This document shows, in pieces, positions 6,766-13,522 of a stretch of DNA of 14,575 nucleotides. How positions within the stretch are numbered: position 1 is the first letter of the stretch; every line of letters starts with the position of its first letter. The notes beneath the pieces were generated by a model. That model was not told the origin of the DNA. It worked only from the letters and a program-made list of their open reading frames with translations, and made no database searches. The stretch covers positions 1 to 14,575 of the forward strand of contig JBAYZO010000044.1 in the NCBI GenBank assembly GCA_041672465.1, given 5' to 3'. The stretch comes from UBA1206 sp041672465. GTDB taxonomy: Bacteria; Bacillota; Clostridia; Oscillospirales; CAG-382. A program made the position numbers and the translations under genes.

Positions 6766-8109
6766 TCAAGCCGCTTTGTTTTGGGCGGTTATAAGCCTGT
6801 CAAGCTCGCTCAAGGCGGCGGCAAAGACATTGTCATTGTCGCTCCCTCTGAGAAACGGCCTGTTTTTTAAGTATTCGCTTTCTTTTACGGTTATATCCGG
6901 GGTTACGCCTTTTAGGTGGTAATTTTCGCTGTAAGGCGGGTTGTAGTAGTTAACGGATATTCTGACGCCGGAGCCGTCGCTGAGCGGGAAAATCTGCTGC
7001 ATTGTCCCTTTACCGTAGGTTACGTCGCCGATTATCGTCGCCTTTTGGTAGTCCTTAAGCGCCGCGGTAAAGAGTTCGCCGGCGGAGGCCGTGTTCCCGT
7101 TTATAAGCACGACCATGGGCTTTTCAACACTTGACGAATCCGAATCGTAAGAGTAAAGCTCGTTTTGGTTTTTGTCCATGATATTTACTATCGGCCCTTT
7201 GGGGAGGAGCTTGTCAAGCACTTCGCAAATAATGTCAAGGTCCCCGCCCGGGTTGTCGCGAACGTCAAAAATATAGCCCTTTACCCCTTTGTCCTCGGCG
7301 GAGTCTATGGCTTTTATAAAATCTTTGTCGGCCCTTCCGGTAAATTCCACAATTGTTATGAGCGCGAAGTCGCCGATATATTCGGTAAACACCGATTTTG
7401 TGGTGACCTCCCCGCGGACAGGCGACAGGGTAAGGTGTTCGCCGCCGCGCAGAACGTCAAGCTTAATCGGCTCGCCCATTTGCCCCGCCACAAGCCTCAC
7501 GCATTTGTCATAGGTGTCTTCCGAGACGGGAACGTCCTCCACCGCCGTAATAGCATCGCCGCGGAGCAGCCCCGCTTTTTCGGCGGGCGAGCCGGGCATA
7601 ACCCGGTTAACATAAATATATTCGGTATCGGGGTCAAAATAGACGTATATTCCTATCCCGTAAAGCCGAGCGTTGGATTCGTTTTTAAGCTCATTCATTT
7701 CCGCCGGGGTGTGGTACATTGTAAAAGGGTCGCCTATGGCGCTGAAATAAGCCCTTAGAAGAAGAGTCTGCACGTCGTCTTCCGGGACATCCCCGCCGAC
7801 AATAATTTCGTAAAGCGCGTCCTTTACCGAAGACATGGTCGCGTTGTCGTCAATATCAAACACATAGTGCTCGTCAACTTCGCTTTTCGCTTCTCTTAAA
7901 ATTCTAAGAGCCTTTGTCACCGAAGACAGGCTCCCCGCGTCGGAATATTCTTTTTCAAGTGCGGAAATATTGCTCGCGTTTCTTATATTAATCTCGTCAA
8001 GCTTGTGGTCGTAATCGATCCTGTCATAGACGGATACCGTCACAAACGTGATAATCGCCGTTATGATACAAAGCGCGAAAACAGTGGTGAGGCTAAGAGT
8101 TTTCTTCAT
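6766..8109 (-). CDS. S41 family carboxy-terminal processing protease (CtpA/CtpB-like)
   Basis: The protein (447 residues from the ATG at 8107-8109) has an N-terminal membrane segment (about 3-26), so the rest lies outside the membrane. A helical region (about 45-140) precedes a PDZ domain (about 146-231, with YGIGIYV and VMPGSPAEKAGLLRGD). The S41 peptidase core has FDVRDNPGG (281-289), the catalytic Ser342 in NGNTASAGE and the catalytic Lys367 in TYGKGTMQ. All catalytic residues are present. These proteases trim or degrade envelope proteins, including cell-wall hydrolases and sporulation factors. A TTG four codons upstream (8121) is possible but lies too close to the GAAAGG site. The gene follows the M23 peptidase gene by 47 bases, in the arrangement ftsE-ftsX-M23-ctp known from Firmicutes, so it may control the hydrolase encoded next to it. 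Confidence 0.93.
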   Translation of the reverse strand: MKKTLSLTTVFALCIITAIITFVTVSVYDRIDYDHKLDEINIRNASNISALEKEYSDAGSLSSVTKALRILREAKSEVDEHYVFDIDDNATMSSVKDALYEIIVGGDVPEDDVQTLLLRAYFSAIGDPFTMYHTPAEMNELKNESNARLYGIGIYVYFDPDTEYIYVNRVMPGSPAEKAGLLRGDAITAVEDVPVSEDTYDKCVRLVAGQMGEPIKLDVLRGGEHLTLSPVRGEVTTKSVFTEYIGDFALITIVEFTGRADKDFIKAIDSAEDKGVKGYIFDVRDNPGGDLDIICEVLDKLLPKGPIVNIMDKNQNELYSYDSDSSSVEKPMVVLINGNTASAGELFTAALKDYQKATIIGDVTYGKGTMQQIFPLSDGSGVRISVNYYNPPYSENYHLKGVTPDITVKESEYLKNRPFLRGSDNDNVFAAALSELDRLITAQNKAA

Positions 8110-8156
8110 TAAATTAAACAAACCTTTCGCTGTAAAAAGTTTACGGAGGCCGGGTT

Positions 8157-9446
8157 TTATTTCAGATATCCGTATCTGTCAAGCGCGTTTTTAAAATATT
8201 TGTCAAGGAATTCCGCCGGGTCCGTGAGCTCGCTCCCCTTATACACCCCAAAGTGAAGGTGATTCCCGTTCGCCCTGCCGGTGGCGCCGACTTTGCCTAT
8301 AACCTGATTTTGCAGCACTCTGTCGTTAAAATCCACAAGCCGTTTTGAAAGATGGGCGTAAAGGGTGGCGGTTCCGTCCCCGTGGGAAACCACGACAACG
8401 TTCCCGTAGCTTTCCGAATACTCGCTCCTTATCACAACTCCCGATTTTACCGACTGCACCGGCGTGCCGAACGGCGCCGCTATATCCACGCCGTTATGAA
8501 AAGCAATAAGCCCGGTAAACGGGTCTTTTCTGTTGCCGTAACCCGAGGTGACCACGCAGTCCCCCCAGTAATTGGCGGCTATCGGCCAAGTGTAGTCGCC
8601 CTCAAGGTATGTATATTTGTCGGCGATGGCTTTGTTGAGATCGGCGATTTGTTTTTCAAGCTCTTTTGCCTGCCTTTGGAACTCTTCTATCTGTTTTTCC
8701 GTCATCTGAATGTCCCCTTGGAGTTCAGAGACAAGGTTTTCAAGCTCGGCGACTTGGGTTTCGTATTCTTCTTTTGCCAGTATCAATCCATCGCTGTATG
8801 TTTTAAGGTCGTTTTGCGACGCCTGATAAATCGAGGCGGTGTTTTGAAGGTCTATTTTCGCCCCGGCTATGTCATCGCCTATTTTTTTCATATATTTAAG
8901 TATGTATTCAACATAGTCTTTTTTGGTGAGAAAAGCGGAAAAAGATTCCGATTCAAGAAGCAGCTCAAACGGCTGGGGAGTTCCGTTTTTATAATAATAG
9001 ACCACTATCCGGTCGTATATGTCATAGAGGGTGTCAATTTTTTCGTGTTCTTTATACATTCGGTCGATAAGCGAGGTTATTGACGACTGATAGTCGGCGA
9101 TTAGCTTCGTGGTGACGGAAATTTCCTCATCCAGCAGGGAAATATCGTTTTCAAGCAGGATCTTTTGCGCGTAGGCGTTTAGTTTGTCGCTCCCGGCGGC
9201 GCCTTTCGCCTGATTAAGATTGCTCCGCTGTTGGTTTATCCTCGCGAGCTGCGCTTTGAGTTGTTTGAGCGATTCCTCGTCCTCGGAAATAGTCGTCGAG
9301 CTCCCGGCGCTGGCGCCGGTCATAAAAACGGCGCAGGCGGAAAAGCAGAGAAATCCGCAAAGAATAAAAGCCGCAATTGTTTTTACCCCGCGGCGGTTTT
9401 TAACCCCCTGATTTAATTTGTTATGTAAATATAAACGATCCCCCAC
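8157..9446 (-). CDS. Coiled-coil M23 (LytM-type) peptidoglycan endopeptidase, EnvC/PcsB-like position
   Basis: The 429-residue product has a hydrophobic signal segment (about 22-46), a long coiled coil in two parts (about 54-145 and 190-278, rich in Glu, Lys and Gln), and a C-terminal LytM domain (about 290-420). The zinc and catalytic residues are intact: HNGVD (His317, Asp321), YAH (His365) and HLH (His396, His398). It should therefore cut peptide cross-links itself, unlike E. coli EnvC, whose LytM domain is degenerate and only activates amidases. The start is GTG at 9444-9446, chosen because a strong GGAGG lies eight bases upstream. The gene is directly after ftsX. In related systems FtsX binds the coiled coil and the FtsE ATPase cycle switches on hydrolysis, so this is the likely output enzyme of the neighbouring FtsEX. 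Confidence 0.92.
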   Translation of the reverse strand: MGDRLYLHNKLNQGVKNRRGVKTIAAFILCGFLCFSACAVFMTGASAGSSTTISEDEESLKQLKAQLARINQQRSNLNQAKGAAGSDKLNAYAQKILLENDISLLDEEISVTTKLIADYQSSITSLIDRMYKEHEKIDTLYDIYDRIVVYYYKNGTPQPFELLLESESFSAFLTKKDYVEYILKYMKKIGDDIAGAKIDLQNTASIYQASQNDLKTYSDGLILAKEEYETQVAELENLVSELQGDIQMTEKQIEEFQRQAKELEKQIADLNKAIADKYTYLEGDYTWPIAANYWGDCVVTSGYGNRKDPFTGLIAFHNGVDIAAPFGTPVQSVKSGVVIRSEYSESYGNVVVVSHGDGTATLYAHLSKRLVDFNDRVLQNQVIGKVGATGRANGNHLHFGVYKGSELTDPAEFLDKYFKNALDRYGYLK

Positions 9447-9500
9447 CGTTATGTCCTCCGTAAAAACAATTAAAGGTTAAACTTCCGCTTTGACTTAAAA

Positions 9501-9526
9501 CAAATGCTTTCAGCAAATGCTTTCAA
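9501..9526. repeat. 13-bp tandem duplication just after ftsX
   Basis: CAAATGCTTTCAG (9501-9513) is followed at once by CAAATGCTTTCAA (9514-9526), 12 of 13 positions identical. It lies in the 82-base gap between ftsX and the M23 gene, next to the ftsX stop. It has the look of a slippage duplication; no function is apparent. Confidence 0.75.
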
Positions 9527-9528
9527 CA

Positions 9529-10425
9529 TTATGCTTTAAGGTATTTTTTTATAGATATCCCGCCGGCGATTATCCCGGCGAAAAGCCCGATCGCAAGGAA
9601 TCCGGCGCCAATTACGGGGGCGATAGACCCAAAAGAGGCTATTTTGCCCATGCCGTAAGACTTGACAATGTCCGCGATAACCATTGTGTAGAGGTAATAC
9701 TGGATCCCAAACGCTATGAGAGAGGAGAATACGCCTAAGAGAATACCCTCGATTAAAAACGGGGTTACAATAAAGGTGTTTGTGGCGCCGACGTACCGCA
9801 TGACCGCGATTTCGTCGCGGCGGGCAAAAACGCCGAGCTTTATTGTGTTCATAATAACAAACAAAGCGACCAAAAGCAAAACCCCCATAAGTATGGCGGC
9901 TATCGCGGCAATGCCCTTTGAGGCGTTGTCCACTTTTTGCACAAGCCCTATCTTGTGCCTTGTTTCGGTAATTTTATCAAGATTATTTACAAAGTTATTA
10001 AGAGCCTCCGCGCCCTCCGCTTCGGGGAAGGTTATCTCAAAAGTGTCGGGAAGCGGGTTTAAGCGATTTGAGTTCAAATACATTTCAAGGTCAATGTCGC
10101 CGCCCATATCTTCCTGCATTTTTTTAAGCCCTGTCTCTTTGTCAACAAACTCAATTGAAACGTCAGGGTTATAGACGGTTATGGCGAGTTCCATTTCGGC
10201 AATATTCTCGTTTGTGGCGGAAGGGTCTATGTACGCGACAATGACGTTCAGCGAATCGACTTTCTTAAGGTTGTCGTCAACCGCCTTTATGACAAGGCCG
10301 AAAGTCCCCACGATAAGCATACAGCACACCAGCACCAGCACCGAGGCGGTGGACATTATCGAGTTTCTGAACACGCCTACGATGCCCTGCCCCAAAAGAT
10401 AAAAAAAACTCCTAACAAGTTTCAT
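9529..10425 (-). CDS. ftsX: Cell division ABC transporter permease FtsX
   Basis: FtsX is the membrane partner of FtsE and transmits ATPase activity to an extracellular peptidoglycan hydrolase. The 298-residue product has the FtsX layout: a short cytoplasmic N-terminus, TM1 (about 23-47), a large extracellular loop (about 48-170), and three more membrane helices (about 172-195, 219-247, 268-290). The conserved cytoplasmic motif ARRDEIAVMRYVGAT (201-215) lies between TM2 and TM3. The ATG at 10423-10425 overlaps the end of ftsE by 14 bases and is preceded by a run of seven G that serves as ribosome binding site. I rejected an upstream in-frame start fifteen codons earlier, which lies deep inside ftsE. 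The overlap implies translational coupling with ftsE. Confidence 0.95.
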   Translation of the reverse strand: MKLVRSFFYLLGQGIVGVFRNSIMSTASVLVLVCCMLIVGTFGLVIKAVDDNLKKVDSLNVIVAYIDPSATNENIAEMELAITVYNPDVSIEFVDKETGLKKMQEDMGGDIDLEMYLNSNRLNPLPDTFEITFPEAEGAEALNNFVNNLDKITETRHKIGLVQKVDNASKGIAAIAAILMGVLLLVALFVIMNTIKLGVFARRDEIAVMRYVGATNTFIVTPFLIEGILLGVFSSLIAFGIQYYLYTMVIADIVKSYGMGKIASFGSIAPVIGAGFLAIGLFAGIIAGGISIKKYLKA

Positions 10426-11101
10426 CTGTATACCCCCCCGAACAACGGTCGGAAACAATTTCGCCGTCATGGATTGTTACCACCCGCTTGCGGTACATAT
10501 CCACAAGGCTTTTTTCGTGCGTCACCACAATGACCGTCTTGCCGAGCTTGTTTATCCTCACGAGAAGGTCCATAAGCTCTTTTGACATTTCCGGGTCGAG
10601 GTTGCCCGTCGGCTCGTCGGCTATTATCATTTTCGGGTTGTTCGCCAGCGCCCGCGCGAAGGCGACTCTCTGCTGTTCGCCGCCCGACAGCTCGTCGGGG
10701 AATCGGTCGGACTTATCGGTGAGTTCCACAAGGTTAAGAAAAGCGGGAACTCTTTTTCTTATAACCGACGGCTTTTCCCCCACCACGCGGAGGGCGAAGG
10801 CGATGTTTTCATACACAGTTTTGTTGTAAAACAACCGGAAATCCTGAAAAACCACCCCGAGGGTTCGCCGAAGATAGGGTATATGCCGTTTCGGCAGCCT
10901 TTCAAGCTTGTACTTTCCGGCGTGGAGCTTTCCCCCCGTAATTTTCTCCTCACCGAGGAGGAGCTTTGTAAGCGTGGTTTTGCCCGCGCCGGATTTACCG
11001 ACGATAAATACAAACTCACCGTCGTTTATCTCAAGATTCACGTTTCTTAAGGCGACGGTGCCGTTGGGATAAACCATGGACACGTTTTGAAAGGTTATCA
11101 T
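10412..11101 (-). CDS. ftsE: Cell division ATP-binding protein FtsE
   Basis: This 229-residue cytoplasmic ABC ATPase drives FtsX. Every nucleotide-binding motif is present: Walker A GKSGAGKT (35-42), Q-loop Gln86 in VFQDFRL, signature LSGGEQQR (138-145), Walker B MIIADEP with Glu163, D-loop, and switch His195. The FtsE-specific features VALRNVNL and DFRLFYNKTVYENIAFAL support FtsE over LolD/MacB-type ATPases, and the adjoining ftsX settles it. The ATG at 11101 has AAGGA ten bases upstream. It starts 65 bases after the PucR-type regulator gene with no evident terminator between them, so it may be read from the regulator's promoter. Confidence 0.97.
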   Translation of the reverse strand: MITFQNVSMVYPNGTVALRNVNLEINDGEFVFIVGKSGAGKTTLTKLLLGEEKITGGKLHAGKYKLERLPKRHIPYLRRTLGVVFQDFRLFYNKTVYENIAFALRVVGEKPSVIRKRVPAFLNLVELTDKSDRFPDELSGGEQQRVAFARALANNPKMIIADEPTGNLDPEMSKELMDLLVRINKLGKTVIVVTHEKSLVDMYRKRVVTIHDGEIVSDRCSGGYTDETC

Positions 11102-11166
11102 TATTTGAAAGTCCTTAAATTATTCTTTAGCCGCGGGTCAAAAAGTCTTTCGCTTGCGCCAAGGCG

Positions 11167-12252
11167 TCAATACATCGTGGGCTTTGACGCGATATACTTT
11201 TTAACCATAAGCGCCACTTTAAACGTTATGGCGTGGTCAAATTCCCGCAGGTCAAGCCCGGTGAGCTTTTTAATTTTCTCAAGCCGGTAAACAAGGGTGT
11301 TTCTGTGGACAAAAAGTTTTCGGCTGGTTTCGGAAACGTTAAGGTTGTTGTCGAAAAAGGCCTGAATGGTCATTAAAGTTTCCCGGTCAAGGCTTTCAAG
11401 CGAGCCGCGCTTAAAGACTTCTTGAAGAAACATTTCGCAAAGCGTGGCGGGGAGCTGATAAATAAGCCGGCCAATGCCGAGGTTTTCATAGTTGATGACG
11501 TTTTTTTCCGACCCGAAAACCTTACCCACCTCAAGCGCCACTTGCGCGTCTTTGTAAGACCGCGCGAGCTCCTTGATGTTTTGAACCACCGAGCCGATTC
11601 CCACAACCGTGCGGTAATAAAATTCGCCGGAGGCGGTGTCGTTGATAGCTTTCGCGAAAGCCTCCACGGATTTTGTCTCCGCCGAGGTTTTAAGTTCCTT
11701 AACAAGCACAATATCGGTTTCGCTGACCGAAATCACATAGTCGCGGGTTTTGTCGGGGAACAGGTTTTGGACGATATCAAACGGAACCATATCGCCCTTG
11801 TTTAAAAATCGAATGAGATAAACCACCCGGTTGATCTCGCTGTCAAAGCGAAGTTCCTTGGCTTTGACGTAAATGTCCCCGGGCAGAATGTTGTCGAGTA
11901 TAATGTTTTTGATAAAGTTCGCCTTGTCGTATTTTTCATCATACAGCGATTTAAGATTTGTAAGGGCGATTGAAATCACCGAGGCGAGGCTCTTGGCGAG
12001 GTTGTCCTCGCCCTCCGCGAACACGATAAATTCCGCCCTTGTGTGCGAGCCGACCGCGCGGTATGTGTAACCGCCCAGCGTTACGGAATCAAAGGTGTAG
12101 GAAATCTCCTCCACCACGTCGCTTCTTATTTCGCCTATTCGCGAAAGGTTGCTGCAGGCGACCACCGCGCCTTTTTCGTCAACCACGCCGATAATCCTGT
12201 CGGCGGAGTCTTTCATTTGATATATAAGCCCCTGGAAAAGCTTGTTGGACAT
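11167..12252 (-). CDS. PucR/CdaR-type helix-turn-helix transcriptional regulator
   Basis: The 361-residue protein ends with a PucR C-terminal HTH domain (about 294-352): TIQAFFDNNLNVSETSRKLF, then VHRNTLVYRLEKI as recognition helix, then the typical LTGLDLREFDHAITFKVAL. The middle (about 140-255) resembles the GGDEF-like domain that often precedes this HTH in CdaR-type proteins, without catalytic residues. The N-terminus (about 15-80) has a PAS-like look (GVVDEKGAVVACS). Family members sense small ligands, for example sugar diacids or purine intermediates; the ligand here is unknown. The ATG at 12252 has GGAGGG nine bases upstream. It is the first gene of the minus-strand block, so it may control ftsEX and the hydrolase genes, or simply share their transcript. 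Confidence 0.85.
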   Translation of the reverse strand: MSNKLFQGLIYQMKDSADRIIGVVDEKGAVVACSNLSRIGEIRSDVVEEISYTFDSVTLGGYTYRAVGSHTRAEFIVFAEGEDNLAKSLASVISIALTNLKSLYDEKYDKANFIKNIILDNILPGDIYVKAKELRFDSEINRVVYLIRFLNKGDMVPFDIVQNLFPDKTRDYVISVSETDIVLVKELKTSAETKSVEAFAKAINDTASGEFYYRTVVGIGSVVQNIKELARSYKDAQVALEVGKVFGSEKNVINYENLGIGRLIYQLPATLCEMFLQEVFKRGSLESLDRETLMTIQAFFDNNLNVSETSRKLFVHRNTLVYRLEKIKKLTGLDLREFDHAITFKVALMVKKYIASKPTMY

Positions 12253-12391
12253 ATATGTTTACCCTCCGTTTTAGTTTTTTCCCGCGAGTTTATCGGTTAA
12301 ATAATATTGTTTGGAAAAGCCGCTGTTTTTAATAACGCAAATCCGGGAAAGCGACAGAAACTTTAATAAAGCATTAGTGCAGATACACTTA

Positions 12392-12420
12392 ATAATACAA
12401 TAATTAAAACGATTTTTCAA
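12392..12420 (-). promoter_or_regulatory. Predicted sigma-A promoter of the regulator-ftsEX block
   Basis: On the minus strand, TTGAAA (12415-12420) and TATTAT (12392-12397) are 17 bases apart, a good match to the vegetative consensus. Transcription would start near 12385, leaving a leader of about 130 bases before the regulator ATG. No other promoter this good was found for the downstream genes. Confidence 0.65.
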
Positions 12421-12422
12421 GT

Positions 12423-12456
12423 AATTCGTGAAGATTTTACCAAAAATTCACGAATT
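12423..12456. promoter_or_regulatory. Perfect 10-bp inverted repeat upstream of the regulator promoter
   Basis: AATTCGTGAA (12423-12432) and TTCACGAATT (12447-12456) are perfect complements; TTTT and AAAA inside the loop can extend the stem. It begins two bases upstream of the -35 box of the minus-strand promoter. On the plus strand a run of seven T (12455-12461) follows, as in an intrinsic terminator, but no plus-strand gene lies upstream. An operator for the adjacent regulator is one reading; a terminator for stray transcription toward the DUF1292 gene is another. Confidence 0.5.
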
Positions 12457-12555
12457 TTTTTGTAGGAATTTAACTAAAACTCCTTTGGCTTGGCAATGGC
12501 GGCGATAATATGGGGTAAATTGTCGGCGGAAAAAATTACAAGGCCTATAAAAAGC

Positions 12556-12584
12556 TTGACTTTGGGTTTTCGCTATGCTAAAAT
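12556..12584 (+). promoter_or_regulatory. Strong predicted promoter of the DUF1292 gene
   Basis: TTGACT (12556-12561) and TAAAAT (12579-12584) are 17 bases apart and the -10 box carries the extended TGC element (12576-12578). Transcription should start near 12591, about 136 bases before the start codon. Confidence 0.75.
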
Positions 12585-12609
12585 GAAGCTGTGAAATGGG
12601 TGAGATTTT

Positions 12610-12647
12610 GCGTGGCGAAGTTATCGCTCACGCTGATTTTTCTCTTT
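12610..12647 (+). terminator. Terminator-like hairpin inside the DUF1292 leader
   Basis: GCGTG and GCGA (12610-12618) pair with TCGC (12624-12627) and CACGC (12629-12633), with one bulged T and a five-base loop. A T-rich stretch, TGATTTTTCTCTTT (12634-12647), follows. It lies about 20 bases after the predicted transcription start and before the gene, so it could act as an attenuator or produce a short RNA. The stem has nine base pairs, so it is only a moderate terminator. Confidence 0.5.
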
Positions 12648-12726
12648 AGCCGTAAGCGCGAAAGGTAAAAAACTATTCGCGAAAAACGCGCGAGTCCGGT
12701 TATTTAATCGAAAGGATAAAAATTCA

Positions 12727-13098
12727 ATGGACGCTAAAAATAACGACAACAATGATAACAACGAGATAGGCAAAGTAACGCTGATTGACGAAGAAGGGGA
12801 ATCCACCGAATTTTATGTGATAGGCGACCTATTGTTGGAAGATAAAACCTATGTGGCGCTTGAGCCCGTAGATAACGAAGACGACGAATATGTTATCCTG
12901 AGAACCGAAACCGATGAAAACGGCGATGAGATTCTTGTAACGATAGATGACGACGACGAGTTTGACAAGGCCGCCGCGGCCTTTGAAAACGAGTTTATGA
13001 GCGAAATAGACCTCGACGAGGTTTATGGGGAAAAAGACGATGACGAATTTGAAACCGACGGCGAAGAAGATAGCGACAGCGACGGGGAAGACGACTAA
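12727..13098 (+). CDS. DUF1292 (YrzB-like) acidic protein
   Basis: The 123-residue product is extremely acidic. The core (about 14-80), IGKVTLIDEEGESTEFYVIG, then DKTYVALEPVDNEDDEYVILRTETDENGDEIL in outline, matches the DUF1292 family, small Firmicutes proteins of unknown function. The tail (about 94-123) is almost all Asp, Glu and Ser. Family members are often near ruvX or alaS; here the gene stands alone on the opposite strand from its neighbours. The ATG at 12727 has AAAGGA ten bases upstream. Its strong extended -10 promoter and long structured leader suggest high or regulated expression. No terminator is evident directly after its stop. Confidence 0.85.
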   Translation: MDAKNNDNNDNNEIGKVTLIDEEGESTEFYVIGDLLLEDKTYVALEPVDNEDDEYVILRTETDENGDEILVTIDDDDEFDKAAAAFENEFMSEIDLDEVYGEKDDDEFETDGEEDSDSDGEDD

Positions 13099-13199
13099 CC
13101 CCCGCCCCTCACAAAGAAAAGAGTTTATTATTATACTGTAAAGAAACAATACTATAAAAAGAAAAAACACATACACATAAAACCGGCTTTTTTGTAAAT

Positions 13200-13373
13200 C
13201 CCTCCTGCCCGGTGCGTGTATTTCCGAGCATAAACCCACATTTACGAAAAGGAGCGCATATTCCGTTCGCGGGCATGCAGGCCTCCCGCTTCGGGCCGTG
13301 TCCTTGACACCCCCGCAAGCGGATGTTGGAAGCACAAAACGGCGGAGAGCGCACCGTCCTGCTTGGGCAGGGT
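13200..13373 (+). ncRNA. Candidate structured RNA, possibly 6S RNA
   Basis: The interval folds as one long hairpin. The closing stem is CCTGCCC plus GGTGCG (13204-13216) with CGCACC (13350-13355) and GGGCAGG (13365-13371). Next is TTTCCG (13221-13226) with CGGAGA (13343-13348). A large internal bubble follows (left side about 13227-13262, right side about 13323-13342). An upper arm pairs CCGTTCGCGGG (13263-13273) with CCCGCAAGCGG (13312-13322), one mismatch, capped by small hairpins such as GTGTC/GACAC. A closing stem, central open bubble and apical arm over about 170 bases is the plan of 6S RNA. Two G-U pairs form only if the plus strand is transcribed, hence the strand choice. A T-rich tract (13405-13425) follows. 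I see no convincing promoter, and identification as 6S is from shape rather than a recognised sequence. Confidence 0.45.
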
Positions 13374-13450
13374 TTCGTTTCTCGGGAATCACGGCCATGG
13401 CGGGTTTTTTCTTTTTTGTTTTTCTTAATAAGTTAATTTATATAAAATAT

Positions 13451-13480
13451 AAAACCGGACTCCTCAAGGTTTCCGGTTTT
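13451..13480 (-). terminator. Intrinsic terminator after the S1-domain gene
   Basis: AAAACCGGA (13451-13459) pairs with TCCGGTTTT (13472-13480), and CCT/AGG inside extends the stem. On the minus strand, TTTTATATTTTATAT follows the stem, about 40 bases after the S1 gene stop. On the plus strand the stem also ends in TTTT, so it could stop transcripts from the left as well. Confidence 0.8.
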
Positions 13481-13522
13481 ATGCTGTTATATTGCTCTTT
13501 TTGTTAAGATATTTATAGCCGC

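Noticed and set aside
10426..10470. A longer FtsX starting inside ftsE
   Set aside because: The extension would overlap ftsE by 59 bases and lacks a ribosome binding site; the ATG at 10425 has a G-rich site and gives the normal FtsX N-terminus.
13130..13158. A minus-strand promoter (TATAAT with a weak TTTATA) just after the DUF1292 gene
   Set aside because: The -35 match is poor, the region is simply AT-rich, and it would only produce antisense RNA to DUF1292.
13200..13373. SRP RNA, tmRNA, RNase P RNA or a T-box leader as the identity of the folded RNA
   Set aside because: The SRP GGAAGG-type tetraloop motif, the tmRNA 5' end and tag frame, the RNase P GAGGAAAGTCC motif and the T-box GGTGGNACCGCG motif are all absent.
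12829..13398. A 189-residue minus-strand frame opposite DUF1292 and the RNA candidate
   Set aside because: It is antisense to a well-supported gene, has a biased composition from the acidic codons on the other strand, and crosses the structured RNA region.
13298..13507. A 69-residue plus-strand frame between the RNA candidate and the S1 terminator
   Set aside because: It overlaps the 3' half of the folded RNA and the terminator hairpin, and has no ribosome binding site or known motif.
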